Notes: a model not told the origin generated them from the letters alone. Positions 17,775-26,452 are shown, numbered from the stretch's first letter. The stretch is 64,000 nucleotides of DNA from Streptomyces geranii (GCF_002954775.1 NZ_PJME01000022.1:1-64000); one strand, 5' to 3'. Translations and numbers: made by a program.

Positions 17775-18551
17775 TCAGTGCTTGGGGCCCACGTGGGCGT
17801 CCATGAGGGCGACGGAGGCTTTGCGGGCGACGGAGATGTTCTTGGCGTTCGGCTGTTTCCAGTCGACGCCGACTTTGTCGAGGGTGTCGGTATAGAGCCG
17901 CTTGATGTCGGGGGAGAGGTTCGTGAAGAAGTAGCGCGGGTATTCGTAGCGCTTACGTTCACCTGCGATGAGCTTCTCGGTCCAGTTGGTGATTCGGCAG
18001 CCGTCGGAGTGGACAAGGCCGCGGAGGAACTCCCATGGGTGCGAGTCGACGATGGCTTGCTGCCAGTTGTCGAGAACGATCCGGCGCTCGTGCTTCTTGC
18101 CTGGGCCATGCTGCGGAAACAGGCAGCGAAGGTGGTTGGAGCAGAGTTTCACGTCGTGGCAGCCGATCTTGCGGGCGCGGCAGACCGAGTTGCTGGGGAA
18201 GACCGCACGCATGGCCTGCTCACACTCGTCCATGAGGCCAGGCCAGGAGTCGTCGCAGGTGATCACGAGACTGGGGCTCCGGCTACCGGACCACTGGGCG
18301 ATGTACCCATCGCCCAGATAGAGGCCCAGCAAGTAGGCGTACGCAACCTGGTCTAGGGGCCGGTCATGGCATCGAGGGCATTTCGGCGCTGCTCGCCCGG
18401 GGCACTCCCCGTGCTTTGCGCGATCCATGTGGAGCCACTTGCCGACAGTGCCCGCAGGAACATTGAGTTGCCGCGCGACATCTGCGTTGCGCATGCCGCC
18501 GCGCACGAGTGTGACGGCCTTCTGTCGTACGTCAGTGCCGTGAAAGTTCAT
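17775..18551 (-). CDS. LAGLIDADG homing-endonuclease-like protein with N-terminal HTH
   Basis: This 258-aa protein starts with a resolvase/Hin-like helix-turn-helix (VRQKAVTLVRGGMRNADVARQLNVPAGTVGKWL). A small Cys motif follows (CPRCHDRP), then two LAGLIDADG-type helices, AYLLGLYLGDGYI (near residue 80) and EFLRGLVHSDGC (near residue 180), each ending in the acidic residue expected at the active site. It is therefore a monomeric double-motif LAGLIDADG protein that may cut or only bind DNA. It is free-standing: no intein or intron boundaries are seen. Its start lies 44 nt past the tRNA-Leu terminator. The ATG at 18551 was chosen over a GTG at 18569. Codon use is less GC-biased than its neighbours, a hint of transfer. 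Confidence 0.75.
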   Translation of the reverse strand: MNFHGTDVRQKAVTLVRGGMRNADVARQLNVPAGTVGKWLHMDRAKHGECPGRAAPKCPRCHDRPLDQVAYAYLLGLYLGDGYIAQWSGSRSPSLVITCDDSWPGLMDECEQAMRAVFPSNSVCRARKIGCHDVKLCSNHLRCLFPQHGPGKKHERRIVLDNWQQAIVDSHPWEFLRGLVHSDGCRITNWTEKLIAGERKRYEYPRYFFTNLSPDIKRLYTDTLDKVGVDWKQPNAKNISVARKASVALMDAHVGPKH

Positions 18552-18594
18552 GCGAATACTCTGGGTCACTGATCGCGACGACGCGCAATAAAAA

Positions 18595-18624
18595 GCGGAG
18601 GTTCACGAGAACGTGAACCTCCGC
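18595..18624 (-). terminator. Rho-independent terminator of tRNA-Leu
   Basis: A perfect 13-bp stem (GCGGAGGTTCACG) with an AGAA loop is followed on the minus strand by TTTTATTG. It lies directly downstream of the tRNA on the same strand, a classic intrinsic terminator and unusual here for having a U-tract. Confidence 0.88.
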
Positions 18625-18631
18625 TTCCAAG

Positions 18632-18714
18632 TGCCCGGTGTGGGATTCGAACCCACATGCCCTAAGGCACGGTGGTTTGAGCACCGCGAGTATCGCCAAT
18701 TCCTCCAACCGGGC
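18632..18714 (-). tRNA. tRNA-Leu (anticodon CAA)
   Basis: An 83-nt class II tRNA reads on the minus strand. The acceptor GCCCGGT pairs with ACCGGGC and has discriminator A. The anticodon loop CTCAAAC gives CAA, reading UUG. The long variable arm is typical of leucine tRNAs, and the T-loop GGTTCGAATCC is canonical. CCA is not encoded. This is not bldA, whose anticodon is UAA. Confidence 0.95.
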
Positions 18715-18813
18715 TGGTTGGCGAGCTACGAAGGAGTGTACCGGGTCACCGTAGGAAGGTGCAGCTAGGTACGCTGCTGTCAGCAGTACCCCTGCCCTGA
18801 TCAAGGAGCCCCC

Positions 18814-19470
18814 GTGACCGCCCCCGAGTCGCCCCAGCCCGCAGACGCGCCCGACGACGACAAGTCGCACGTGCCTCCGCTGACGACCCGTGTCGTCATT
18901 GCCGAGGACGAGGCGCTCATCCGGCTCGATCTCAAGGAGATGCTCGAAGAAGAGGGCTACACCGTCGTCGGTGAGGCCGGTGACGGTGAGGAGGCCGTGG
19001 AGCTGGCGCGCAAGCACCGGCCCGATCTCGTCATCCTCGATGTGAAGATGCCCAAGCTCGACGGCATCTCGGCGGCCGAGAAGATCGCCGAGGAGTCCAT
19101 CGCCCCGGTCCTGATGCTGACCGCCTTCTCACAGCGCGACCTCGTCGAACGCGCCCGCGACGCCGGCGCCATGGCGTACCTCGTGAAGCCGTTCAGCAAG
19201 AGCGACGTCGTACCCGCGATCGAGATGGCCGTCTCGCGGTTCAGCGAGCTGCGCCAGCTGGAGAGCGAGATCGCGGACCTCACGCAGCGGCTGGAGACCC
19301 GCAAGCTGGTCGACCGTGCCAAGTCGGTTCTCCAGACGGAGTACGGCCTGACCGAGCCCGCCGCCTTCCGGTGGATCCAGAAGACCTCGATGGACCGGCG
19401 GATGTCCATGCAGCAGGTCGCCGAGGCCGTCATCGCCGACGCCGAGGAGAAGAAGGCCGCCAAGGGCTGA
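18814..19470 (+). CDS. ANTAR-type response regulator (PdtaR-like)
   Basis: This 218-aa two-domain protein has a receiver (about residues 25-145) with phosphoacceptor Asp76 in VILDVKMPK and Lys in YLVKPFSKSD. A coiled linker leads to a C-terminal ANTAR domain (RKLVDRAKSVLQ through MQQVAEAVI). ANTAR domains bind paired hexaloop hairpins in nascent RNA and act by antitermination; the mycobacterial homologue PdtaR pairs with the kinase PdtaS. No kinase gene is adjacent. It starts with GTG after AAGGAGCCCCC. A strong hairpin follows the stop. Targets are unknown; the adjacent liv operon is one possibility but rests only on position. Confidence 0.92.
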   Translation: MTAPESPQPADAPDDDKSHVPPLTTRVVIAEDEALIRLDLKEMLEEEGYTVVGEAGDGEEAVELARKHRPDLVILDVKMPKLDGISAAEKIAEESIAPVLMLTAFSQRDLVERARDAGAMAYLVKPFSKSDVVPAIEMAVSRFSELRQLESEIADLTQRLETRKLVDRAKSVLQTEYGLTEPAAFRWIQKTSMDRRMSMQQVAEAVIADAEEKKAAKG

Positions 19471-19490
19471 CACAGCCCAAGAGGACGGGA

Positions 19491-19538
19491 GTACGACGAG
19501 GCCCGCATCCCCGATTGGGGGTGCGGGCCTCGTCGTAC
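19491..19538. terminator. Bidirectional terminator between the ANTAR gene and livF
   Basis: A 22-bp stem starting GTACGACGAGGCCC, with one wobble pair and a GATT loop, occupies most of the gap between convergent genes. It is probably the terminator for both the regulator and the liv operon. Confidence 0.85.
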
Positions 19539-19557
19539 ACACAGGGTGTCGGCGTCC

Positions 19558-20274
19558 TCAGTCCTCGCCGAGGTACGCCTTGCGGACCGACTCGTCGTGG
19601 ATCAGGTCCTGGCCCGTGCCCGAGAGGACGATGTTGCCGACCTCCATGACATGGCCCTGGTCGGCCAGCGACAGTGCCGCCTGGGCGTTCTGTTCGACCA
19701 GGAGGATTGTCGTACCTGTCGATTTCAGCTCGGAGATCGTTGCCATGATCTTCTGCATCATGATCGGGGAGAGGCCCATCGAGGGCTCGTCGAGCATGAG
19801 GAGCTTCGGCTGGGACATCAGGGCGCGGCCCATCGCGAGCATCTGCTGCTCGCCGCCCGAGAGGGTGCCGGCGGCCTGGTTGCGGCGTTCGCCCAGGATC
19901 GGGAAGAGTTCGTAGGCGCGCTGGATGTCCTTCTCGATCCCCTCCTTGTCCTTCCGCAGAAACGCTCCGAGCTGCAGGTTCTCGAAGATGCTCAGGCGCG
20001 GGAAGATGTGCCGGCCCTCGGGGGAGTGGGCGAGGCCGAGGGAGACGATCTTGTGGGCGGGGACGCCGTTGAGGGGCTTGCCGTCGAACAGGATCTTGCC
20101 GGCGGTGGGCTGGAGCAGGCCCGACAGGGTGCGCAGCGTCGTGGTCTTGCCGGCGCCGTTGGTGCCGATGAGGGTGACGACCTGGCCTGCCTCGACGCTG
20201 AAGGAGATGCCCTTGACGGCTTCGATCTTGCCGTAGGAGACCCTGAGGTCCTCGACTTCGAGGAGTGCGGTCAC
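19558..20274 (-). CDS. livF: Branched-chain amino-acid ABC transporter ATPase LivF
   Basis: This 238-aa ATPase has Walker A GTNGAGKTTT, signature LSGGEQQMLAMGRAL, Walker B LLMLDEPSMGLSP and a switch His after ILLVEQN. LivF and LivG pair to energise uptake of leucine, isoleucine and valine. The start is GTG overlapping the livG stop (GTGA), so it is translationally coupled. It is the last gene of a five-gene operon read livJ-livH-livM-livG-livF. Confidence 0.95.
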   Translation of the reverse strand: MTALLEVEDLRVSYGKIEAVKGISFSVEAGQVVTLIGTNGAGKTTTLRTLSGLLQPTAGKILFDGKPLNGVPAHKIVSLGLAHSPEGRHIFPRLSIFENLQLGAFLRKDKEGIEKDIQRAYELFPILGERRNQAAGTLSGGEQQMLAMGRALMSQPKLLMLDEPSMGLSPIMMQKIMATISELKSTGTTILLVEQNAQAALSLADQGHVMEVGNIVLSGTGQDLIHDESVRKAYLGED

Positions 20275-21152
20275 TGGCCTTCTCCCTTCGTGCTGGTGGT
20301 GCTGGTTGTGCCTGTCGCGTCGGCCGCGGCTTCGGCGGCCTCGACCTCTGCGGCTTCCGCTTCGCCGGGGGCTCCTTCGAAGGGCTCGCCGAGGTAGGCG
20401 GCGATGACGCGTTCGTCGGCCTGGACGACCTCGGAGGTGCCCTCGACGAGCTTCTCGCCCTGGACGAGGACGGCGACGCGGTCGGAGAGGTTGAAGACGA
20501 AGCGCATGTCGTGCTCGATGAGGAGGACGGCGACGCCCTTGTCGCGGATGGCGAACACCAGTTCCTCGGTGGCCCGAGTCTCCTGGGGGTTCATGCCGGC
20601 GGTCGGTTCGTCGAGGAGGATCAGGCCCGGCTCGGAGGCCAGGGCGCGCGCGATCTCCAGCTTGCGCTGCTCGCCGTAGGGGAGGTTGCGCGAGAGGTGG
20701 TCGCGCTTGTGGGCGAGGCCGATGAACTCCAGGAGTTCCATGGCCCGTTCCTCGCTGGCCTTCTCCGCCTTCTTGAAGCCGGGGCCGCGCAGCAGGGCGG
20801 ACCAGAGGCCTTCCTTGGTGCGGGTGTGGCGGCCGACGAGGACGTTCTCCAGGACGGTCATGTTGGCGAAGAGCCGGATGTTCTGGAACGTACGGGCGAT
20901 GCCGGCCTGGGTGACCAGGTGGGGCTTCGGGGGCAGGACGGTTCCCTTGTAGGAGACCGTGCCCTCGGTGGGGACGTACAGGCCGGTGAGGCAGTTGAAG
21001 AAGGTCGTCTTGCCGGCGCCGTTGGGGCCGATCAGTCCGACGATCTCACCGGCGTTGACCGTGAAGTCGACGGAGCGGACGGCGGTGAGGCCGCCGAAGC
21101 GCATGGTGACGTTGCGCGCTTCGAGTACGGGGGTGGGTGTGCTTGTGGTCAT
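20271..21152 (-). CDS. livG: Branched-chain amino-acid ABC transporter ATPase LivG
   Basis: This 293-aa ATPase has Walker A GPNGAGKTTF, the LivG-type signature LPYGEQRKLEIARAL (where SGGQ is replaced by YGEQ), Walker B LILLDEPTAGMNP and the D/H-loop LLIEHDMRFV. It has an Ala/Glu-rich C-terminal tail of about 35 residues (AEAAEVEAAEAAADA) that is longer than usual and probably disordered. The ATG at 21152 lies 5 nt from the livM stop. It works with LivF on the LivH/LivM membrane pair. Confidence 0.95.
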   Translation of the reverse strand: MTTSTPTPVLEARNVTMRFGGLTAVRSVDFTVNAGEIVGLIGPNGAGKTTFFNCLTGLYVPTEGTVSYKGTVLPPKPHLVTQAGIARTFQNIRLFANMTVLENVLVGRHTRTKEGLWSALLRGPGFKKAEKASEERAMELLEFIGLAHKRDHLSRNLPYGEQRKLEIARALASEPGLILLDEPTAGMNPQETRATEELVFAIRDKGVAVLLIEHDMRFVFNLSDRVAVLVQGEKLVEGTSEVVQADERVIAAYLGEPFEGAPGEAEAAEVEAAEAAADATGTTSTTSTKGEGQ

Positions 21153-21157
21153 GGTGG

Positions 21158-23023
21158 TTACGCCCCCGCCTTGGTGACGGCCGGATCGTCGGCGAGTGTT
21201 TCTGTGTCGGGTACGTCGAGCTGGCCGGTCTCGTGGAATTCGAGCTGGTTGCGGCGGTTGGCGATGATGCCCTCGGGGCGGAAGCGCATGAGGACGATCA
21301 GGGCGATGCCGAACGCGAGCAGCGACTTGTCCTGGAGGAAGACCAGCTTCTCCGGCAGGAGGTAGAGCAGCGCCGCGCCGAGGAGCGGGCCCGCGACCGT
21401 GCCCATGCCGCCGAGGACCACCGCGGCCAGCAGGAACGCCGAGTTGGGGGGCGTGGAGCCGGCGAACTGGTACGGGGTGGGTACGACGCTGTAGGTGACG
21501 TGGGCGCTGACGGTGCCGGCGAGGCCGGCGAGGGCGGCGCCGAGGGCGAAGGCGATGAGCTTGACGCGGAAGCCGTTGATGCCCATGGCGGTGGCGGCGG
21601 TCTCGTCCTCGCGGATGGCGATCCAGGAGCGGCCGATCCGGGAGTCGGCGGCGCGGGTGTAGACGAGGACCACGATCGCCATGATCAGGACCATGAGGAG
21701 GTAGTAGTTCGCGAACCGGCCCAGGGTGAACCCGGCGACGTCGTGGGAGTCGCCGAAGTTGAACCCGAAGAAGTCGAGGTCCGGGATGGAGGGGATGCCG
21801 TTGGGGCCGTTGGTGATGTCGGGGCCCGAGACGCCGTCCATGTTGTTGACCGCGATACGGAAGATCTCTCCGAAGCCGAGGGTGACGATGGCGAGGTAGT
21901 CGCCGCGCAGCCGCAGGGTCGGGGCGCCGATGAGGACGCCGAAGATGAGCGAGGCGGCGGCGCCGGAGAGGGCGGCGGCCCAGAAGGGGAACTGGACGCC
22001 GGAGAACTTGGAGAACTCGGAGCCGGAGACGAGGGCTGCGGTGTAGGCGCCGACGCCGAGGAAGGCGACGTATCCGAGGTCGAGGAGGCCGGCGAGGCCG
22101 ACGACGATGTTGAGGCCCAGGGCGACGGTCCCGAAGATCAGGATGTTGACGCCGATGTTGGCGTAGTGGTCGTCGGTCTGGGTGAAGGGGAAGAGGATGG
22201 CGGCGGCGAAGCCCATGGCGAGCGTGAAGCCGCGGTGGTGGGCGACGAGCCGGGAGAAGCGGTCGATCAGGCCCGCGGAGTGCACGGCCCACATGGCGAA
22301 GACGACGAGGATGAGGTAGCCGATGAACAGCTCGCCGTACTCGGTGTCGATGCCGTAGGTGAAGACGCCCAGGCCGATCATCGTGACGACGGTGATGACC
22401 ACGCGCTCGGCCCAGGGGGCGAGGGGTCCCGGTGCGGGGACGCGGTCGGGCTTGCCGATGTAGGCGGCGAAGCCCTTGAGGGTCGCGATGACGACACGGC
22501 TCTGGGAGGCGATGCCGCCCTTGCGCAGGCCCGCGTCGTAGGCGGCCTTGGCGTTGCGGGTCTCGCCGGCCGTGGTGGGCAGCGCGAAGGCGCCGATGAC
22601 CGTGAGGAGGGAGGCGACGGCGGCGACGTAGGCGCCCGGTTCGAGGTTGACGAGGCCGTCGAGGTTGACGGCGATCGCGACGACGGTGAACCAGGTGGTG
22701 CCGAAGGTGCCCAGGGCGGTGAGGACGATGGGGCCGTTGTTGCCGCCGGGGACGAGCCAGCCGAGGCCGCGGATGCCGTAGGCGGCCAGGGCGAAGAGGG
22801 TGATCAGGAGGCCACCGGTGAAGGTGAGCCACTGGAGGCCGCCCGGGTAGCCGGTGATGGTGAGGTCGCCGGGGAACTCGGAGGTCCAGGTCCAGGCGAG
22901 GAAGGCGGAGACCGCGGTGGCGATGCCGCCGACGAGGGTGAGGGCGCGGGCCGCGGCGGCCGGCAGGGGGATGAGGCCCGGCTCGGCGGCGGTCGTCTTG
23001 GTGAGGTCGGTCATCGTGATCAC
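21158..23023 (-). CDS. livM: Branched-chain amino-acid ABC transporter permease LivM with long N-terminal extension
   Basis: This 621-aa permease carries the LivM core in its C-terminal 340 residues (IGVNILIFGTVALGLNIVVGLAGLLDLGYVAFLGVGAY, then the EAA-like loop around RIGRSWIAIREDETAATAMGI). About 270 extra residues precede it, with some six predicted membrane spans and two hydrophilic loops; ordinary LivM proteins have 320-420 residues. The GTG at 23023 overlaps the livH stop; an ATG at 23014 is an alternative. The role of the extension is unknown. Confidence 0.92.
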   Translation of the reverse strand: MITMTDLTKTTAAEPGLIPLPAAAARALTLVGGIATAVSAFLAWTWTSEFPGDLTITGYPGGLQWLTFTGGLLITLFALAAYGIRGLGWLVPGGNNGPIVLTALGTFGTTWFTVVAIAVNLDGLVNLEPGAYVAAVASLLTVIGAFALPTTAGETRNAKAAYDAGLRKGGIASQSRVVIATLKGFAAYIGKPDRVPAPGPLAPWAERVVITVVTMIGLGVFTYGIDTEYGELFIGYLILVVFAMWAVHSAGLIDRFSRLVAHHRGFTLAMGFAAAILFPFTQTDDHYANIGVNILIFGTVALGLNIVVGLAGLLDLGYVAFLGVGAYTAALVSGSEFSKFSGVQFPFWAAALSGAAASLIFGVLIGAPTLRLRGDYLAIVTLGFGEIFRIAVNNMDGVSGPDITNGPNGIPSIPDLDFFGFNFGDSHDVAGFTLGRFANYYLLMVLIMAIVVLVYTRAADSRIGRSWIAIREDETAATAMGINGFRVKLIAFALGAALAGLAGTVSAHVTYSVVPTPYQFAGSTPPNSAFLLAAVVLGGMGTVAGPLLGAALLYLLPEKLVFLQDKSLLAFGIALIVLMRFRPEGIIANRRNQLEFHETGQLDVPDTETLADDPAVTKAGA

Positions 23024-23949
23024 GCCCTGTCCGCGACGCGTTCGCCGAGCAGACCTTGTGGCCTGACGAGCAGGACGATGATGAGGAGACAGAAGGCCCA
23101 GACGTTGGCCCAGCCCTGGCCGCCGAGCTGCTGCATGCCGGGGATGCCGTCGATGTAGGCGGAGGCGAGGGTCTCGGCGACGCCGAGGACGATGCCGCCG
23201 AGCATGGCGCCGTAGATGTTGCCGATGCCGCCGAGGACGGCCGCGGTGAAGGCCTTGAGGCCCATCAGGAAGCCCATGCGGTAGTCGACGTTGCCGTACT
23301 TCAGGCCGTACGCGACCGCTGCGACGGCGGCGAAGAAGCCGCCGATGGCGAAGGCGATGACGATGATGCGGTTGGTGTCGATGCCCATCAGCTGCGCGGT
23401 GTCGGGGTCCTGCGCGGTGGCCTGCATCGCGCGGCCGGTGCGGCTGCGGCGGACGAAGAGCGCGAGGCCGGACATGCAGACGATGGCCGCCACGACGAGG
23501 AAGATGTCGGCGTCCTTGATGGTGACGGAGCCGATGTCGTGGGTGGCGTCGAGGCCGGGGAAGGCGCGGGCCCGGTCGGCGTCGGGGTAGAAGTTGCGGA
23601 CGACCTCCTGGAGGGCCAGGGAGAGGCCGATGGCCGTGATGAGCGGTGCCAGTCGTGGTGCTCCGCGTAGTGGCCGATAGGCGAATCGTTCCGCTCCGAC
23701 GGCGATGAGGATCGCGACGAGGGCGCCGCCGATCAGCATCAGGGGCACCGCGACGATCATCGCGGTGTTGTCGGGGAGGACGTAGAAGTAGACCGTGAGG
23801 GCGCCGAAGGCCCCGGTCATGAAGATCTCGCCGTGCGCGAAGTTGATGAGCTGGACGATGCCGTACACCATCGTGTAGCCGATGGCGATCAGCCCGTACA
23901 TCGAGCCGAGGAGCAGCCCGTTGGCCAGCTGCTGCGGCAGGGTGTTCAC
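23020..23949 (-). CDS. livH: Branched-chain amino-acid ABC transporter permease LivH
   Basis: This 309-aa polytopic permease shows the LivH start (QQLANGLLLGSMYGLIAIGYTMVYGIVQLINFAHGEIFM) and the conserved cytoplasmic loop RTGRAMQATAQDPDTAQLMGI that docks to the ATPases. The GTG at 23949 with GGAGG upstream was chosen; an upstream in-frame start would add a His/Pro-rich run that is not family-like. It is coupled to livM by a 4-nt overlap and separated from livJ by 160 nt that contain a hairpin. Confidence 0.94.
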   Translation of the reverse strand: MNTLPQQLANGLLLGSMYGLIAIGYTMVYGIVQLINFAHGEIFMTGAFGALTVYFYVLPDNTAMIVAVPLMLIGGALVAILIAVGAERFAYRPLRGAPRLAPLITAIGLSLALQEVVRNFYPDADRARAFPGLDATHDIGSVTIKDADIFLVVAAIVCMSGLALFVRRSRTGRAMQATAQDPDTAQLMGIDTNRIIVIAFAIGGFFAAVAAVAYGLKYGNVDYRMGFLMGLKAFTAAVLGGIGNIYGAMLGGIVLGVAETLASAYIDGIPGMQQLGGQGWANVWAFCLLIIVLLVRPQGLLGERVADRA

Positions 23950-24020
23950 CGCGTGGCCTCCATGTCGCTGGTGGTCGTGTGCACTGGATGCGTGCCGGGG
24001 GTGGGGGTGGGGATGTGGCA

Positions 24021-24060
24021 ACGGGCCGCGCGGTCGGGGTCCTCCTGCCGCGCGGCCCGT
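24021..24060 (-). terminator. Hairpin between livJ and livH (possible attenuator)
   Basis: A perfect 13-bp inverted repeat (ACGGGCCGCGCGG) with a 14-nt loop lies inside the operon, just after the binding-protein gene. Partial termination or 3'-end protection here would give more binding protein than permease, a common design in ABC operons. The function is inferred. Confidence 0.65.
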
Positions 24061-24109
24061 GGTGCGTGTGTGCTTGGGCTTGGATCAGCCGGTTAGGCGC
24101 TCAGCCGGT

Positions 24110-25345
24110 TCAGCTGCCGGCCGTACCGGTGTGGACAGACTTCCAGGCGCCCTTCACGACCTGGTAGACGGTGAGCTGCTTGTTGCCCGTGTCGCCGTAC
24201 TCGTCGAAGGAGACCTTGCCGGTGATGCCCTCGAAGTCGGACTTCTGGACGGCGTCGACGACCTTGGCGCGCAGGTCGTTGGTGTCGGGCAGCTTGTCGT
24301 CGTTGGCGGCCTTCACGGCGCCGACGGCCTTGATGATGGCGGTGGCGGCGTCGTAGGAGTAACCGCCGTAGGCGCCGTAGTCACCCTTGTAGCCCTTGGC
24401 CTTGTACTCGGCGACGAAGGCCTTGGCGCCGGCCAGGGTGTCGACGGGGACACCGACGGAGGTGACGAGGTCGCCCTCGGCGGCGGCACCCGCGGTCTCG
24501 ATGTAGGTGGTGGCGTACATGCCGTCACCGCCGAAGAGCGGGATCTTGACGCCGGCGTCCTTGAGCTGCTTGGTGATCAGCGCGGACTCGTCGTACTGGC
24601 CGCCGTAGTAGAGCAGGTCGGCGCCGGAGGTCTTGATCTTGGTGACAAGGGACGCGAAGTCCTTGTCGCCGGTGTTCACGTGGTCGGTGCCGGCGATGGC
24701 GCCGCCCAGACCCTTGAACTGCTCGTTGAAGATGGAGGCGAGGCCGGCGCCGTAGGTCTGCTTGTCGTCTACGACGAAGGCCTTCTTCTTCTTGAGGTCG
24801 TTGTACGCGTACTCGGCGGCGAAGGTGCCCTGCAGCTCGTCCGTGGTGGCCGTACGGAAGTACGTCTTGTACGGGCGCTGCTTGTTGGTCTGCCAGTCCT
24901 TGCCCAGGGTCAGGGTGGGGTTGGTGTTGGACGGGGAGATCTCGACCATGTTGGCCGACTCGAACACCTGCTGCATCGTCTGGGCGACGCCGGAGTTCAG
25001 GGGGCCGACGACGCCGACGACGTTCTTGTCGCCGACGAGGGCCGTGGCGTTGGACTGGCCGGTGGCGGGCTGGGCCTTGTCGTCGAGGGCCTTGACCTTG
25101 AACTTCACCCCGGGGACCAGGTTGTTCTTGTTGGCGTCGTCGACGGCGATCTGTACGCCGTACTGGATGCCGAGGCCGGTGGTCGAGTTCTCACCGGACA
25201 GGGGCGCGTCGACGCCGATGGTCAGGGTGGTGTCCCCACTGTCGCCGCCGCCGTCGCCGCTGTCGTCACGGGAGCCGCACGCGGTGAGGGTCAGAGCTCC
25301 GGTGGTGAGAATGGAGGTAAGGATCACCAAAGAACGCTGTCGCAC
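24110..25345 (-). CDS. livJ: Branched-chain amino-acid-binding lipoprotein LivJ/LivK
   Basis: This 411-aa extracellular solute receptor has a lipoprotein signal with lipobox LTAC (Cys at residue 23) and a Gly/Asp/Ser-rich linker. A type I periplasmic-binding fold follows (TIGVDAPLSGENSTTGLGIQYGVQIAVDDAN), with VVGVVGPLNSGVAQTM and the central ligand region typical of Leu/Ile/Val receptors. GTG start with AAAGGAC at good spacing. It is the first and probably best-expressed gene of the liv operon. Some family members bind amides or urea, so the exact ligand is not certain. Confidence 0.93.
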   Translation of the reverse strand: MRQRSLVILTSILTTGALTLTACGSRDDSGDGGGDSGDTTLTIGVDAPLSGENSTTGLGIQYGVQIAVDDANKNNLVPGVKFKVKALDDKAQPATGQSNATALVGDKNVVGVVGPLNSGVAQTMQQVFESANMVEISPSNTNPTLTLGKDWQTNKQRPYKTYFRTATTDELQGTFAAEYAYNDLKKKKAFVVDDKQTYGAGLASIFNEQFKGLGGAIAGTDHVNTGDKDFASLVTKIKTSGADLLYYGGQYDESALITKQLKDAGVKIPLFGGDGMYATTYIETAGAAAEGDLVTSVGVPVDTLAGAKAFVAEYKAKGYKGDYGAYGGYSYDAATAIIKAVGAVKAANDDKLPDTNDLRAKVVDAVQKSDFEGITGKVSFDEYGDTGNKQLTVYQVVKGAWKSVHTGTAGS

Positions 25346-25556
25346 AATCAGTCCTTTCCGCAGGCGTGTCGTCCCTGGGGGATGCGACGGATGCGGCGCT
25401 GGTACCGAACTCCCGGTGGAGCGGTGACTGGCCGTGACTCTAAGCCCGGTCTACGCGCGGGGGCATCCGCGTGGGCTGGCTTGTGACTTTCTTGTTATGA
25501 CGTGCTGGTTGGTATGGCTTGGGGGAGTGCGGTTTCGGACTGTTTGGCCAAAACTG

Positions 25557-26234
25557 TCAACGGTCCACATTTTGAGAATGTGCACTTCCAGTTGCCCTTG
25601 GGCTTGGCCGCGCGGGCATCGGGTCGCAGGCGGCTCCGATGAGCTGGAAAAGGTCCTCCGGGTAGGCCCCGCCGAAGATGAAGCTGTGATGCTGTATTGC
25701 GCGCGTGTTACGCAGCGTTACGTCAAGAAATGGTAGGTCTGCGTCGAGGGGGAGGGCCGCGCAGTCGACCACGGACACCTGGACGGTGATCCGGCGGGTG
25801 GTCCCGGCGTTGACGGTGACTGTCTCGGTGGGTGAGATGCGGGCGGTGAGTCCGTCGAAGGCGGCGCCGTTGACGCGCAGGGTGACGGGCGGTCCGCTGT
25901 GTACGGTCACCGCGAACCGGAACAGGCCACTGGCGGGGGTGGAGGCGAAGGTGGCGGCGAGCCCGGTGTACCGGAACGTGGTGACGCTCGCGGGCCAGGG
26001 CATGGGGGTGAGGGTGTTGTGCGCGGGCGCCGGAGCGTCCGGCTCGGCGGGCAGCAGCGCGACGATCCCGGCGGCCGAGAGGCCGAGCACGACGGCTCCG
26101 AGCACGGCCCGGCGGACCCGCCGGGGCAGGGCTCGCCACTGTTCGGCGAGGCGCGGTGTGTCGGCACCGATGACTTCGTAAGTCTCTTGCCCGTCCGGTG
26201 AGTTGACGGGTTCGACGGGGCCGATGCCGGTCAT
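25557..26234 (-). CDS. Conserved membrane-anchored protein of unknown function
   Basis: This 225-aa protein has a short cytoplasmic N-terminus (about 45 residues), one membrane span (VLGAVVLGLSAAGIVALL) and a beta-rich extracellular part. Segments such as VTLRVNGAAFDGLTARI and TRRITVQVSVVDC alternate like an immunoglobulin-type fold. No catalytic motif is visible. The ATG at 26234 follows GAGG at 8 nt. It is monocistronic, reads toward livJ and lies about 210 nt from it. Function not recognised. Confidence 0.7.
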   Translation of the reverse strand: MTGIGPVEPVNSPDGQETYEVIGADTPRLAEQWRALPRRVRRAVLGAVVLGLSAAGIVALLPAEPDAPAPAHNTLTPMPWPASVTTFRYTGLAATFASTPASGLFRFAVTVHSGPPVTLRVNGAAFDGLTARISPTETVTVNAGTTRRITVQVSVVDCAALPLDADLPFLDVTLRNTRAIQHHSFIFGGAYPEDLFQLIGAACDPMPARPSPRATGSAHSQNVDR

Positions 26235-26394
26235 GGTCGCAGCCTCATGGGGGAACGGTAGTGCCTCCGGCGGCGGGGCGGGGGCGGTGCAGGGTAGGTG
26301 CCCTTTTCCTCGCCCCTGCCGCCCCTACCCGTCCCATCCCTGGGGGTGAGTGGGTAAGGCTGGGGTGGGTGGGGGGTTGATCGGCCTTGACGGC

Positions 26395-26452
26395 CTCGTC
26401 CTCAAACGCCGGACGGGCTGACTACTTAGCCCGTCCGGCGTTTGAGGACGAG
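26395..26452. terminator. Perfect 25-bp inverted repeat (Streptomyces intergenic palindrome)
   Basis: Two perfect 25-nt arms (left arm starts CTCGTCCTCAAACGCC) flank the 8-nt loop GACTACTT. The same sequence, with flanking TTCAG and GGGGGCGAGGAAA, appears in part at positions 1-44. It lies in the 302-nt gap between two divergently placed genes, where nothing else is recognised apart from GC-rich sequence. The family behaves as a dispersed terminator-like element. Confidence 0.8.

Noticed and set aside
18632..18714. bldA-type regulatory leucine tRNA
   Set aside because: The anticodon is CAA, not UAA, so it reads UUG rather than the rare UUA codon.
21137..23158. 673-codon plus-strand frame opposite livM
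   Set aside because: Asp/Glu/Gly-rich shadow of a permease gene; livM has clear family motifs.
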